DNA of 64,000 nt, from the IMG/VR virus record IMGVR_UViG_3300031963_000048, positions 30,807 through 94,806 of that record; one strand, 5' to 3'. Source of the stretch: a virus. Made by a program: the position numbers and the translations under genes. Under the pieces are notes generated by a model. The model was given only the letters and a program-made list of their open reading frames with translations. It did not search any database and had not been told where the DNA came from. Positions 32,600 through 44,600 of this stretch are shown one piece after another (positions within the stretch are counted from its first letter, which is position 1; each line of letters begins with the position of its first letter).

Positions 32600-32926
32600 A
32601 TGGGCAGACACCTACTTTTAGAGGTGTATGATGTAAAATTTGATATCATTAATGATGTAACTTCTCTCCAAGAAGCAATGGTGAAAGGTATAAAACGTGC
32701 CAATATGACGATTTTAAATATTTTTTCACATTGTTTCATTCCACAGGGATGCACAGTGGTCATTGCCCTTGCGGAAAGTCATGTTTCCTGCCATACTTGG
32801 CCAGAGGAAGGTTGTATTGCGGTAGATGTTTATACTTGTGGGGAAGGAAATCCTAAATTAATCGCTCTAGAAATGTTAAAATACCTCAATTCTGACAATT
32901 ATTCTCTACGTGAAGTCGATCGTTAA
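32600..32926 (+). CDS. speD: S-adenosylmethionine decarboxylase (108 aa)
   Basis: Pyruvoyl enzyme of polyamine (spermidine) synthesis: it cleaves itself at E-S in LAESHVSCHTWPEEG to make a pyruvoyl group from the Ser (residue 60). The proton-transfer His lies five residues later and the catalytic Cys (VYTCGEG) twenty residues later, as in bacterial class 1B AdoMetDC, so the active site looks complete. A phage auxiliary gene frequent in cyanomyoviruses. ATG 32600 is used; an in-frame TTG at 32585 would add MKQFS. Preceded by an AAATAAATAAAT string that resembles weak late-promoter sequence. Confidence 0.88.
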   Translation: MGRHLLLEVYDVKFDIINDVTSLQEAMVKGIKRANMTILNIFSHCFIPQGCTVVIALAESHVSCHTWPEEGCIAVDVYTCGEGNPKLIALEMLKYLNSDNYSLREVDR

Positions 32927-32934
32927 ATAGAAAT

Positions 32935-32984
32935 AAGGAGATAGCAACCTCCTTTATAAAAGTTCTGTTTTATTTTTAAAACAG
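32935..32984 (+). terminator. Two small hairpins upstream of the 32993 gene
   Basis: AAGGAG/CTCCTT (32935-32940, 32949-32954) may end the speD transcript. CTGTTTT/AAAACAG (32965-32971, 32978-32984) has its 3' arm next to the ribosome site ACAGGAG, so it could mask translation of the 32993 gene. Confidence 0.45.
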
Positions 32985-32992
32985 GAGCTAAA

Positions 32993-33235
32993 ATGTCAAA
33001 TTTACCAGTCGATCGTGATTCAAATTATATGAGAGAAATGTGGGGCACTACCCGCCTGATTACAGATTATGATACCGTATCACCAAAAAGAGTCATTCAA
33101 GAGGTTATGCACGATTTGGCACCCAAGCATGACTTAAAAAAACAACAAGAATTGCATGAAAAAATTCGCAATGATGAAGATTATGATGATTGGGAATATG
33201 GCACTGAACCTGGATATGGTTCTTCCTGGAAATAA
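32993..33235 (+). CDS. Conserved cyanophage small protein (80 aa)
   Basis: MSNLPVDRDSNYMREMWGTT then VIQEVMHDLAPKHDLKKQQE; acidic end rich in Asp, Tyr and Gly. Good Shine-Dalgarno (CAGGAG). Typical cyanomyovirus protein next to the gp25 block; function unknown. Confidence 0.7.
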   Translation: MSNLPVDRDSNYMREMWGTTRLITDYDTVSPKRVIQEVMHDLAPKHDLKKQQELHEKIRNDEDYDDWEYGTEPGYGSSWK

Positions 33236-33236
33236 A

Positions 33237-33244
33237 CATAAATA
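33237..33244 (+). promoter_or_regulatory. Late-promoter-like CATAAATA before gp25
   Basis: CATAAATA, one base from the T4 late core TATAAATA, 29 nt before the gp25 start. Consistent with late transcription of the baseplate block. Confidence 0.5.
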
Positions 33245-33265
33245 ATCCAAGAAATTTCATATCCA

Positions 33266-33667
33266 ATGGCAGTCACACGAATATCTAGATCATTTAAGGA
33301 TATTAGTCTGTCTTTTGATCCACATCCAGTGACAAAAGACCTGCCAATTTTGAAAAATCAAAATGCGATTACTCGCTCTATTCGCAACCTTGTAGAAACA
33401 ATTCCAAACGAAAGATTTTTTAATCCAAATTTGGGATCTGATGTTCGTTCTAGCTTGTTTGATTTTGTTGATTTTGCAACAGCATCTGTAATTAGAGAGC
33501 AAATTATCAATACAATTTCCAATTATGAGCCTAGAGTTGATAATGTGGATATTGAAGTCAATCCAAGTCCAGATACAAATGAATTTGAAGTGACTGTAAT
33601 TTTTGATATTATTGGGCAAGAAGTACCAACACAACAGTTTTCATTCATATTAGAGGCAACAAGATAA
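33266..33667 (+). CDS. gp25: Baseplate wedge subunit gp25 (133 aa)
   Basis: gp25/GPW-family sheath-initiating baseplate protein: it joins the gp6-gp7 wedge and templates the first tail-sheath ring. The family core is clear: NQNAITRSIRNLVETIPNER then FFNPNLGSDVRSSLFD, with the FxPxxGS turn. Length matches T4 gp25 (132 aa). Followed one base later by gp6, the standard T4 order. Confidence 0.92.
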   Translation: MAVTRISRSFKDISLSFDPHPVTKDLPILKNQNAITRSIRNLVETIPNERFFNPNLGSDVRSSLFDFVDFATASVIREQIINTISNYEPRVDNVDIEVNPSPDTNEFEVTVIFDIIGQEVPTQQFSFILEATR

Positions 33668-33668
33668 A

Positions 33669-35633
33669 ATGCCTTTTACTCAATTTACAAATCTAGATTT
33701 CGATCAGATAAAAACTTCAATCAAAGATTATCTCCGTGCTAACTCTACATTTACGGACTTTGATTTTGAAGGATCTAATTTTTCTGTTTTAATTGATACG
33801 TTAGCGTATAATACCTACATTACGGCATTTAACTCTAACATGATTGTCAACGAATCCTTTTTGGATTCTGCAACTGTAAGAGAAAATGTCGTTTCTTTGT
33901 CTAGGAATATTGGATACGTTCCTTATTCAAGAAATGCTGCTAGTGCAACGGTTTCATTCAGTATAACCGTAGATCCAGATCAAATATTGCAAGACGGCAC
34001 TCCCGTTTATACTCCGTCAGTCACACTACAAGCGGGTCTTGTATGCACAGGTCTTGTGAGAGGATCTTCATATGTATTTTCAATTCCAGAAAGTATTACA
34101 GTTCCTGTTGTAAATGGTGTTGCTTCATTTAATAATATTATAATTCGAGAAGGAACATTCTTAACAAAGAAATTTACTGTAAATGCATCATTAGACCAAA
34201 AATTTATATTAGATAATTCTTTTATCGATACCTCAACAATTAGAGTATATGTGAAAGGATTGAGTGATAGCGGACTCGGTTCTTTATACTCTCTAGTAGA
34301 TAATATTTTTGAAGTAAACTCAAATTCAGAAGTCTTTTTAATCCAAGAGGTTCAAGATGAAAAATACCAACTTCTTTTTGGAGATGGTAGATTTGGTAAA
34401 AAACTTGAAAACTCTGCAGTGATTACTGCAAATTACATTGTAACAAGTGGTAAAGATGGAAATGGTGCTGATACATTTTCATTTGCGGGGTCATTTAAAG
34501 ATGCCGATGATAGAAATGTTGTTGTAACGAATACAATCACTGTTACCACAAATCAAAGTGCTCAAAATGGATCTGAGATAGAAACTATTGATTCGATTCG
34601 TTATTTTGCTCCACGACTATATTCTTCACAGTATAGAGCAGTAACTGCAAGTGATTATGAATCGATTATTAAATCTAAGATTTATAGAAATGCAGAATCA
34701 GTTTCTGTTGTGGGAGGAGAAGAGTTAAGTCCTCCAGAGTATGGATCTGTGTCAATTAGCATCAAACCAAAAAATGGCACATTCGTTTCGGATTTTGACA
34801 AAGAGCAAATACTTTCCAAATTAACTCAATATAGTGTTTCTGGAATACGCCCCAAGATAGTTGATCTTAAAATACTCTACGTTGAAGTTGAATCTTATGT
34901 TTATTATAATTACAACCAAGTTGGAAGCGTTTCCGATTTAAAAACAAGAGTAACTAATTCCCTTAACAAATACTCTCAATCTGTAGACTTAAACAAATTT
35001 GGGGGAAGATTTAAGTATAGTAAATTACTTCAGGTAATTGACAATACGGATACAGCAATTACCTCAAATATTACCAGAGTTAGAATTAGAAGAGATTTGA
35101 AAGCATTAATAAATCGTCCAGCACAGTATGAAATATGTTTTGGTAATCAATTTCACATTAATGAAAAATCCAACAAAATTGGATATAATATCAAATCCAC
35201 TGGATTTAATATCAAAGATGAACCAGATACCGTATATTTGACGGATACTCCAAATGATGATGGGATTACTGGTGTAATTTCAATTGTAAAACCAATCAAA
35301 TCTTCTGGAGTCGGTGCCGCTACAACATCATTATCTCCTTTTATTGTCGTACAGTCTGCTGGCATTGTAAATTATAAAAATGGTGAGATAACTCTCAATA
35401 CCATTACAATTAGAAATACTGATTTATCAAACGATTTAATAGAAATTCAAGCATATCCAGAGTCAAATGATGTAGTTGGTCTTAAGGACCTTTATATATC
35501 ATTTGATGTTTCAGAAAGTGAAATAAATATGGTAAAGGATACAATTGCATCTGGAGAAGATATATCTGGCGTTGTTTTCACAAAAAATTCTTATCGTTCA
35601 AGCTATTCAAACGGAAAATTAATGAGGTCGTAA
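33669..35633 (+). CDS. gp6: Baseplate wedge subunit gp6 (654 aa)
   Basis: Baseplate wedge protein (gpJ-like family in its C-terminal part) that dimerises to link neighbouring wedges. N-terminus FTQFTNLDFDQIKTSIKDYL and the helix LIDTLAYNTYITAFNSNMIV are characteristic of cyanophage gp6. Length near that of T4 gp6 (660 aa). One base after gp25 and one base before the giant gp7-like gene. Confidence 0.92.
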   Translation: MPFTQFTNLDFDQIKTSIKDYLRANSTFTDFDFEGSNFSVLIDTLAYNTYITAFNSNMIVNESFLDSATVRENVVSLSRNIGYVPYSRNAASATVSFSITVDPDQILQDGTPVYTPSVTLQAGLVCTGLVRGSSYVFSIPESITVPVVNGVASFNNIIIREGTFLTKKFTVNASLDQKFILDNSFIDTSTIRVYVKGLSDSGLGSLYSLVDNIFEVNSNSEVFLIQEVQDEKYQLLFGDGRFGKKLENSAVITANYIVTSGKDGNGADTFSFAGSFKDADDRNVVVTNTITVTTNQSAQNGSEIETIDSIRYFAPRLYSSQYRAVTASDYESIIKSKIYRNAESVSVVGGEELSPPEYGSVSISIKPKNGTFVSDFDKEQILSKLTQYSVSGIRPKIVDLKILYVEVESYVYYNYNQVGSVSDLKTRVTNSLNKYSQSVDLNKFGGRFKYSKLLQVIDNTDTAITSNITRVRIRRDLKALINRPAQYEICFGNQFHINEKSNKIGYNIKSTGFNIKDEPDTVYLTDTPNDDGITGVISIVKPIKSSGVGAATTSLSPFIVVQSAGIVNYKNGEITLNTITIRNTDLSNDLIEIQAYPESNDVVGLKDLYISFDVSESEINMVKDTIASGEDISGVVFTKNSYRSSYSNGKLMRS

Positions 35634-35634
35634 T

Positions 35635-38600
35635 ATGATACAAACGGGTTTTGAGTCTAGGGTAAAAATACAACAAATAATCGACAGTCAACTTCCAGAG
35701 TTTATCTTAGATGAAAGTCCAAAGGCTGCAGAGTTTTTAAAACAGTATTATATCTCCCAAGAATATCAGGGTGGTCCTGTAGATGTTGCTGAGAATCTGG
35801 ATCAGTATATAAACCTTGATAATCTTACTCAGGAGGTAGTTTCTGGATATACAACTCTTGTAGGAGATATTACTTCATCGTCAACATCTATTACTGTATC
35901 AAATACTAAAGGATTTCCTGCAAAATATGGTCTTTTAAAAATTGATGATGAAATTATTACATATACAGATTTGTCAGGAAATACTTTTACAGGTTGCGTA
36001 AGAGGATTTAGTGGAGTTACAAATTATCATAAAGACTTACAATACAGCGAACTAGTTTTTAGCGAGTCTTCTGCAGATTCACATACCTCAGGAGCTTCTG
36101 TACAAAATCTTAGTTCTTTATTTTTACAAGAATTTTATAAAAAGATAAAGTTTAGTCTAACTCCTGGACTAGAAGGTCTAAATTTTACAGAAGACATTAA
36201 TGCTGGGAATTTTATAAAAGAAGCAAGGACATTATACGAATCCAAAGGAACTGCAGAATCTTTTAGAATTTTATTCAATGTCCTGTATGGAGAAACTCCA
36301 AGTGTAATTGATCTTGAACAATTCTTAATTAAACCATCAGATGCCGGATATATTAGAAGAGATGTTGCAATCATAAGTAATATTTCTGGAAATCCAACTA
36401 AGTTGGTTGGTCAAACAATTTATAAATCAACGGATGAAACTGGCACTACTGCTGCCGTATCTGAAGTAGAAACCATCACTAGAAATGGTATAACTTATTA
36501 TAAACTTAATTTTTTTGTTGGATACGATGATACCTATCCTAACGTTACTGGAACATTTTCAATCACACCAAATACAAAAGTTGTTGAAGAAGTAACTGTA
36601 ACTCCGTTAGATGCTGGAACAACCGTTATCAGTGTTGATTCTACAATCGGATTTGAAAATTCCGGAAGCATCTTTTTTGGGTCTTATGAAATTGTTTATT
36701 CTGATAAAAGTGTAAATCAATTTTTGGGATGCTATGTAAAATCCACATCTTCAATAACGATACCAAAAACATCATTCTTAATTTCAAATGAAACTTACTA
36801 TGGATATGAAGATGGAGATTTATCTAAAAAGGTAGAATTTAGAATTACTGGAGTATTATCCAATCTCAACATTGAAACTACAAATTATGAATTATTGGAT
36901 AATGACATCATCTATCCAAAAAATCTTGGAGAAGTAATAGAGCAGGGCAACACAACCAAAGAGATATTTGCAAATTCTTGGATTTATAATACAAGTTCAA
37001 GATATCAGATTGATTCCTTTGTAGGAAATACTGTAACAACTAAATCTGATATAGATGCATCAAGCTTAAAAGTAGGAGATGCCGTTGAAATTTTAAGAAG
37101 AAATACAGAAATCGTAGTCACTGGATTTGAAAATGCAAATGTTAGTTTAATTTCAGCAAATACTGTTACTATTAATGTAAGTACATCTTTATTAAATCCT
37201 TTAGACAAATATGATATTAGAAGAATTCTTAATAAAGCATCATCTTCGATTGTTCCAATTGATTTTGGAAACAATAAAATAATATCTGATGTTCAAAATG
37301 TTTATGTTGAAAGACCCGATAACTTATACGTTGCATCGAATTCTTTACCATCATATGAAATACAAGTTGATGTTTTTGGATATGATGTTTTTGAATTAAC
37401 TGGATATGATGCTAGTAATGAATCATATTCAATAATTGATTTTAATACGGAAGTTTCTTTCATAACGGGAGATAGGGTTTTTTATTCTGCAGATAATCCT
37501 ATTGCTGGATTAGAGGAAGGAAGTTATTTTGTTGAAGTATTAAGCAATAAAAGACAAGTCAAATTATACTTAAGTGGTCCTGTAGTTGGAAATGGCGACT
37601 TTGTTTATTTTGGAGCGGGAGAATCATCAACACCAACAGGGACTCACAATTTTACATTGTATTCTCAAAGATCAAATAAAATTTCTGGACAAAAAACATT
37701 TAGAAAATTTAAACTAAATCCTGAGTTGGGAAGCAATGAAACTCATACCACACTTCCAGGTCCAGTTGGAATGTTAAAAAATGGTGTTGAAATATACAAC
37801 TTTAAAACAAACGATAAGATTTATTATGGTCCAATCGAAAATATTGATGTTTTAAATGGCGGTAGCGAATTTGATGTAATCAATCCCCCTCGCTTACAAT
37901 TATCTTATGGATCTGCACTCATTCAACCAGTAATAATTGGATCTGTTGAAAAAATATTTGTTGACCCGCAAGATTTTGATATTGATGTTATCGTCTCAAT
38001 TGCTCTTACCGGCGGCAATGGGTCTGGAGCTAGTTTTAAACCAATTATTGAAAAGTATGCAAGAGAATTGGAATTTGATGCAAGATCAACTTCCAACGGC
38101 GGTGGATTAGATACTATCAATGATAGAATTTCATTTGCATCGACACATAATTTATCTAATGGGCAACCAATTGTATATAATAGTAACTTTAATTCTGCCA
38201 TTGGAGTCGGCACATTTAATGGATCTAATCTAGACCAATCAAAAACTCTAATAAGTGGTGCAACATATTATACTAAGGTTGTAAATGATAGGACAATTGA
38301 ATTATATCAATCACTTTCTGATTATAATGTTGGTATCAATACAGTAGGATTTACTACTGTGGGAAATTCTGGTATTCAGAAATTTAAAACTGAACCTAAA
38401 AATAAACTTACTGGAATTTCAGTAATCGATAGTGGATCTGGATATGCAAACAGAGTTTTAAGAGTATCTCCGGTAGGAGTATCCACGTATAACAACACAA
38501 TTAGTTTTAAAAATCATGGATTTGGTGATGGTGAAATTATTTCTTATGACTATGATACCGCACCAATCTCTGGGTTATCGACATCCAACAATTATGTAGT

Positions 38601-41600
38601 TTTGAAACTGGATTCAGATACATTCAGACTCTGTAATGCAGGAGTAGGCGGCACCGATACTTCAAATTATCAAAGAAAAAACTATGTAAAATTTAATTCG
38701 ATAGGAAGCGGATATCAAATATTCAAATATCCAAATATTTCTCTGTCAGTAGAGTACTCATCTGTTGGATTAGGAAGTACTCAAGTTAGAGGAGTTATTA
38801 ACGCAACCCCAATTGTTAGAGGTAAAATTTCTGAAATTTATGTTTATGATAAGGGTTCCGATTATGGTACAACGACACTAAACGTCCACAAAAGACCCCA
38901 AGTTACCATTAAGAATGGAAAAAATGCTCAACTTAGACCGACAATTACAAATGGAAGAATAACTGACGTACAAGTTTTATATGGTGGACTAGAATATTAT
39001 TCCACACCAGATTTAGTTATTAGTGGTAGTGGAATAGGTGCTATTCTTAGACCTGTGGTTTCTGACAATAGGATAACAGATGTAATTGTTGTCAATTCTG
39101 GAGTAGGATATACTTCAACAAATACTAAGATTAAAGTCGTATCTGCAGGAAAGGATGAAGTATTGAGAGTAAATGTTAGAGCACTTACTCTCAACAATTC
39201 TTTCAAATATGGAATTCAAAATGAATTTTATAGAAATCCATCGAGCGAAGTGCTAATTGAAAATCATAGTGGGTTGCAGTATGCGGTTATTGGATATTCT
39301 CAAAATATAAAAACTAACTTTAGTGATAATGGTGATTTATCCGGGCAGCATTCGGATATTATTGGGTGGGCATATGATGGAAACCCAATTTATGGATCTT
39401 TTGGATACACCGATTCAAATAATATCAATTCTTCTATAAAACAACTACAACCTGGATATTCTTTAGTTGACTTGGAAAATAGACCATCAACCACAGATTT
39501 TCCATATGGATATTTTGTTGAAGATTACAAATATACTGGAAATGGAGACTTAGATCAATACAATGGAAGATTTGGAAAAACCAAAGATTTTCCTGATGGA
39601 GTTTATGCTTATTTTGCCACTACTGAAACCAATCTTGATGGAGAAATTGTTAGTAAGTTTCCATATTTTATTGGAAATGAATATAGATCTCCATATCTAG
39701 AAGAAAATATTGAATTAGACCAATCTTTTGATTTTAATAATTCTAAACTAATTAGAAATACTTTACCATATAAAGTAAATGATCAATATGCCGATAATGA
39801 CTTTATTACTGAATCAAATGAAATAATAGAGCAAAAAACTTTAGTAGAATCGGTGTCTTCTGGAAGTGTATCCGGACTTGAAATTGTTAAGTCAGGCTCA
39901 GATTATGCTGTGGGAGATTCAATAATTTTTGATGACACTAAGAGTGGTGGAGGAGGAATTAGTGCAGAAATATCCGAAATAACAGGAAGAGATATTGTTG
40001 ATGTCAACACTACAGTAAATTCTTATACTGACTCTCTTATTGAATGGCAAGGTGGAAATCAAGTAAAAGTCTATATTTCACCATATCATGTCTTTAAAAA
40101 CAGAGATAATATCAATATATCCGGATTATCTACTCAAGTTTCCAATTTAAATGGGTCTTATGAAATAGGTCTTACAACATACACAACAATTCTTGATAAG
40201 AATATACCAAATTTTGCTTCGACTGGAATAGTTACAGACATTTATTTAACGTCTATTCCAGAAAATATTTCAATTGGTAGTAGTATTCAAATAGAAAATG
40301 AAGTCTTTTCTATCTTAAATATCTACCCAAATTTTGGAATATTGAGAGTAGATAGATCTAGTGCCGGAGTAGCCCATTCTCAAACAACACCGGTATATTA
40401 TCTTCCGGATTCATTTATAGTAAATAAATCAACAAATTATTTTGATTCTCAGAAGAATTCGAAAATATATTTTAATCCTGCAGAATCTGTTGGTGTTGGT
40501 ACAACATCGGGGTCCGGCAAAAATATAAATTATCAAATTGGAATTACAACATATAGTGCATTTGTACCGACACAAAGTATATTTTTACCAAACCACCCAT
40601 TTAAAACTAATCAACAAGCAATCTTAAGAAAACCATCAGGCGGTGGGGCATTATCTGTTTCTAATACATCTGGAGGACTTTCATTTAACATATTGAGTGG
40701 AAATTCTGAAATCGTTTATATTGTCAATAAGTCAAAAGATTATATCGGTATTGTAACGAATGTCGGACTTACAACTACGGGTGGTCTATTCTTCCTCTCG
40801 TCTGGTACAAATGATTATCATTATTCTATAGAATCGAATTTACCTCAAGTCAGGGCAAAAATTGACAGAATAATTTCTGCTGTTTCTGTATCGACATCTC
40901 ACCAGTTAAGAGTCGGAGATAAAATATCTTTAGAGGTTAAACCAGACGTATCTGTAGGAATCGGCACATCCACAGCAATACATGTTAGATTAGACCCCTC
41001 AACTCAAAAAATAGTAATAAATCCACTGATATTTAATTCAACCGGAATCAATACACTTACAAATTCAATCTCAGTAAACTCACACAATTTAAAAACTGGA
41101 GACAAAATTTTATATGAGTCTTCGGGAACTTTACCTGTAGGTTTGACAACCGAAAACTACTTTGTTTATCGAATTGATGAAAACACTATAAAGTTGTGTG
41201 ATACATTATTAGATTCTCTCAATTCTCCTCCAACTACAGTTTCAATTGGCGGAACTGGTGCAGGAAATCAAAAAATCAGTCTTGTCAATCCCCAAATCAA
41301 GGTTATTAAGAATAACAATTTAGTCTTCAATCTTTCAGATTCTTCATTGTTAGGGTATGATTTTAAACTTTACTATGACCAAAAATTTGAAAAAGAATTT
41401 GTTTCTATAGCGTCCACTAGTTCTCTTTCTGTCATTGGAGTTGGAACTATCGGATTATCTTCAACATCTACATTAACACTAAATTACTCCAATGGGGTGC
41501 CAGAAAAACTTTATTACAATATAGAAAAATCTGGATATATTAGCACGTCTGATACTGATGTTACAAATTATTCTGAGATAGTATTTGAAAATAGTTTATA

Positions 41601-44600
41601 TAATGGAAATTATAATATTGTAGGCGTAGGAAACACAACCTTTACAATATCTCTAAGGCAAATTCCAGAAAATACACGCTATGAGAGAGGAGATTGTGAA
41701 ATTCTTGAATATTCAACATCGTCTTCGACAGAAGTTGGTGGAATTCATAAGGTAAAACTTTTATCTGGTGGTTATTCGTATTCATCTCTTCCACTATTTG
41801 ATGGGGTTGATTCCGATAATGGAAATGGAGCTTTTATCGTTCCAGTTTCAGCGACGATTGGCAAAATTAAACAAAGCAGAATTATTAATGAGGGATTTGA
41901 ATATGCATCAGACAAAACTCTTAGACCAACTGCTACTATACCAACTCTTGCTTACATATCAGCATCCAATACAATTGAAAGCGTAGATGTATTAAATGGA
42001 GGTCAAAATTATACATCTGCACCCGATTTAATTTGTGTTGATACTGATACTGGAGAGTTAATTAACTCCGGTTTACTTAGATCTAATTTATCTGGGTCTT
42101 CCATTGTATCTGTAATTGTCGAAAATAATCCAAAAGGTCTCCCAATTAAACCAGTTACAATTAGAGCAATAAACAACTCTAATGGAATTTCAATTGATAC
42201 TATTCAATCTTCTTCGGGAGTGGTTACTTGTTTCCTAACAACTCCATTGTCTGGTTTTACATCTGCACCATTTTCAACCGGAGATAAAATTTTTGTTGAG
42301 GGAATTCAAAAAAGTGGTTCTTCTGGTGATGGATTTAATTCTTCTGACTATGGATATCAATTCTTTACTATTACTAACTTCCAAAATATTAATCCAGCAA
42401 AATTAGAATTCAGTCTTTCTGGATTAACTACAAATCCCGGAGTAGCAAAAACGATTCAAGAATCTTACGCCACTATAGTTAATTTTAATAATTATCCGGA
42501 ATTTAAAGCTATACAGAAATTTTCACCTTTTCAGATTGGGGAGGGATTGTCGTCAAATACTGGTAGTGGATTTGTAGATAGAGATTTAACTGTAGTCAGT
42601 TGTGATGAAAATTTTGTGAGAGTATCTGGTAACTATAATCTTTCTAGTGGAGAAAAAATAAGAGGATTAGAGTCTTTTAATGAAGCGACCATTGACTCGG
42701 TTAAGATTACTGATGGGTATTATGATGTAGATTACTTTAATTTGCAAAAATTTGGGTGGAAATTTGAAACAGGAAAACTTAATGAAAATTATCAAGTAAC
42801 ACCAGATAATGATTACTACCAAAATTTATCTTATTCAGTAAAGAGTAGTAAAACTTGGGAAGAAATCGTAACTCCTGTTAATAACTTATTACATATTAGC
42901 GGAATGAAAAACTTTGCAGACACGCAAATTCTACAAAGTGTTCAGTCTGGAATAGGAACTACCGAATCTCCATTGACGCTATTAAATGTATTTGAAAGTG
43001 ACAATAGAGTAGATACAATTAATAATTTAGATTTAGTTATTGATGTAGATACATTAGATAGCAAATCAAAATTTATTAAGTTTAATAATCTTTCTCTCAC
43101 TGATTATATTTTGTGTAAAACCAATAGGGTTTTAAAAATCGATGATATAAGTTCAGAATTCTCAAGTGAAAATGATGAATCATCTGAAGTTTCTAATATA
43201 TTCCAAATTAATTCCGGAAATAATTACAATAAATTTTTGGTTCAAACTCGAAATATTTTTACAAATGAAACTCAATTCAATGAAATTATAACAATTAATA
43301 ATGATGAAAATATTTTTACCTTACAAAAAGCACAATTAACTTCTATAAATGATGAGGATGTAATAGTAGACATTGAGGGATATATTGATACTGAATCAAA
43401 TTTTTACTTGAAATTTAATCCGGAAGACACTTCCAATTCTGATTTTGATATTAAAATTTTACAAGATACTTTTATTTCTAAAACCGGGGTCGGAACCACA
43501 CAATCTGTCGGATTTATAGATTTGATATCGCAAAATAAAATTGTCTCTAGTGGAATAACGACATCTATCTTTAGTTTAAATTCTTCTAAGTATTCTGCAA
43601 TATATTCGAATATTCACATTCTAAATGATGATACTTCGGATATGAATTATGTTGAAATATATTTGACTCATGATGGCACCAACACTTACATAAGTGAATA
43701 CTATTTCGACGACAATCTAACAGAAACTAGCTCCGGATTTATTGGGTCTTTTGGGGCATCTATTAGTGGAGGAATCCTATCATTAAATTATACCAATACA
43801 TCGGCAGAAAACATCACAGTTAGAACAAAAAATGTTGGATTTGGTACTACTGCTGTTGGTGTAGGCACATATAGATTTAAACTTCCAGGTCAATCTGATG
43901 AGGCGGAAAGAACTGTTGTTTTCCAATCAAAATTTAATAACATCTCATCGGGATCTACTAGTATTTTAGTTTTAGATAAGTCTTTATTCACATCATCAAA
44001 ATCGACAATTAGAGTTGGACTTGGACAAACTAGCGCATTGCACCAAATAATGGCAATTAATGATGGGAATGATGCATATTCTATTCAATATCCATTCTTA
44101 TCAATTGGCAGCACCTCCGGAATAGGAACATTTGGGGCAGAGATTTCTGGAGGCAATTTTATAATTAAATTCTATGCCGATCCTTCGATATCTGGCAATT
44201 TAGAAATACTTTCTTTTAGCGAAAATTTCTACACTGACTTAGATACAGTTAATATCCCACCCACTCTCAGTTACAGTCCAGTAGAGCAAACAGTTGCGGT
44301 TGCAAAATATTTTGGTGCCAATTCTCCCAATGTAAACAAATATGATTTTGAAGCGGAATATGAAGGCGTGCCAATTTTCATGAAAACTTTCAATCCGTCA
44401 GATAGTAATGCTTTAAATTTGACAACGGGTGTATTTACAATTCCAAATCACTTCTTCAATACTGGAGAGCAGTTGATTTATACTCCAAAATCTACTTTTA
44501 TCGGGATTGGAACTCTTGCAATGGGAATTGGAGCAACCGCAAATTATGTCGGTGTTGTTACAACAATACTTCCATCTGTTGTATATGCGATAAAGGATAG

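Noticed and set aside
33290-33634. Minus-strand frame of 114 codons opposite gp25
   Set aside because: Antisense to a well-recognised gp25; Ile/Asn/Trp-rich product typical of AT-rich shadows.
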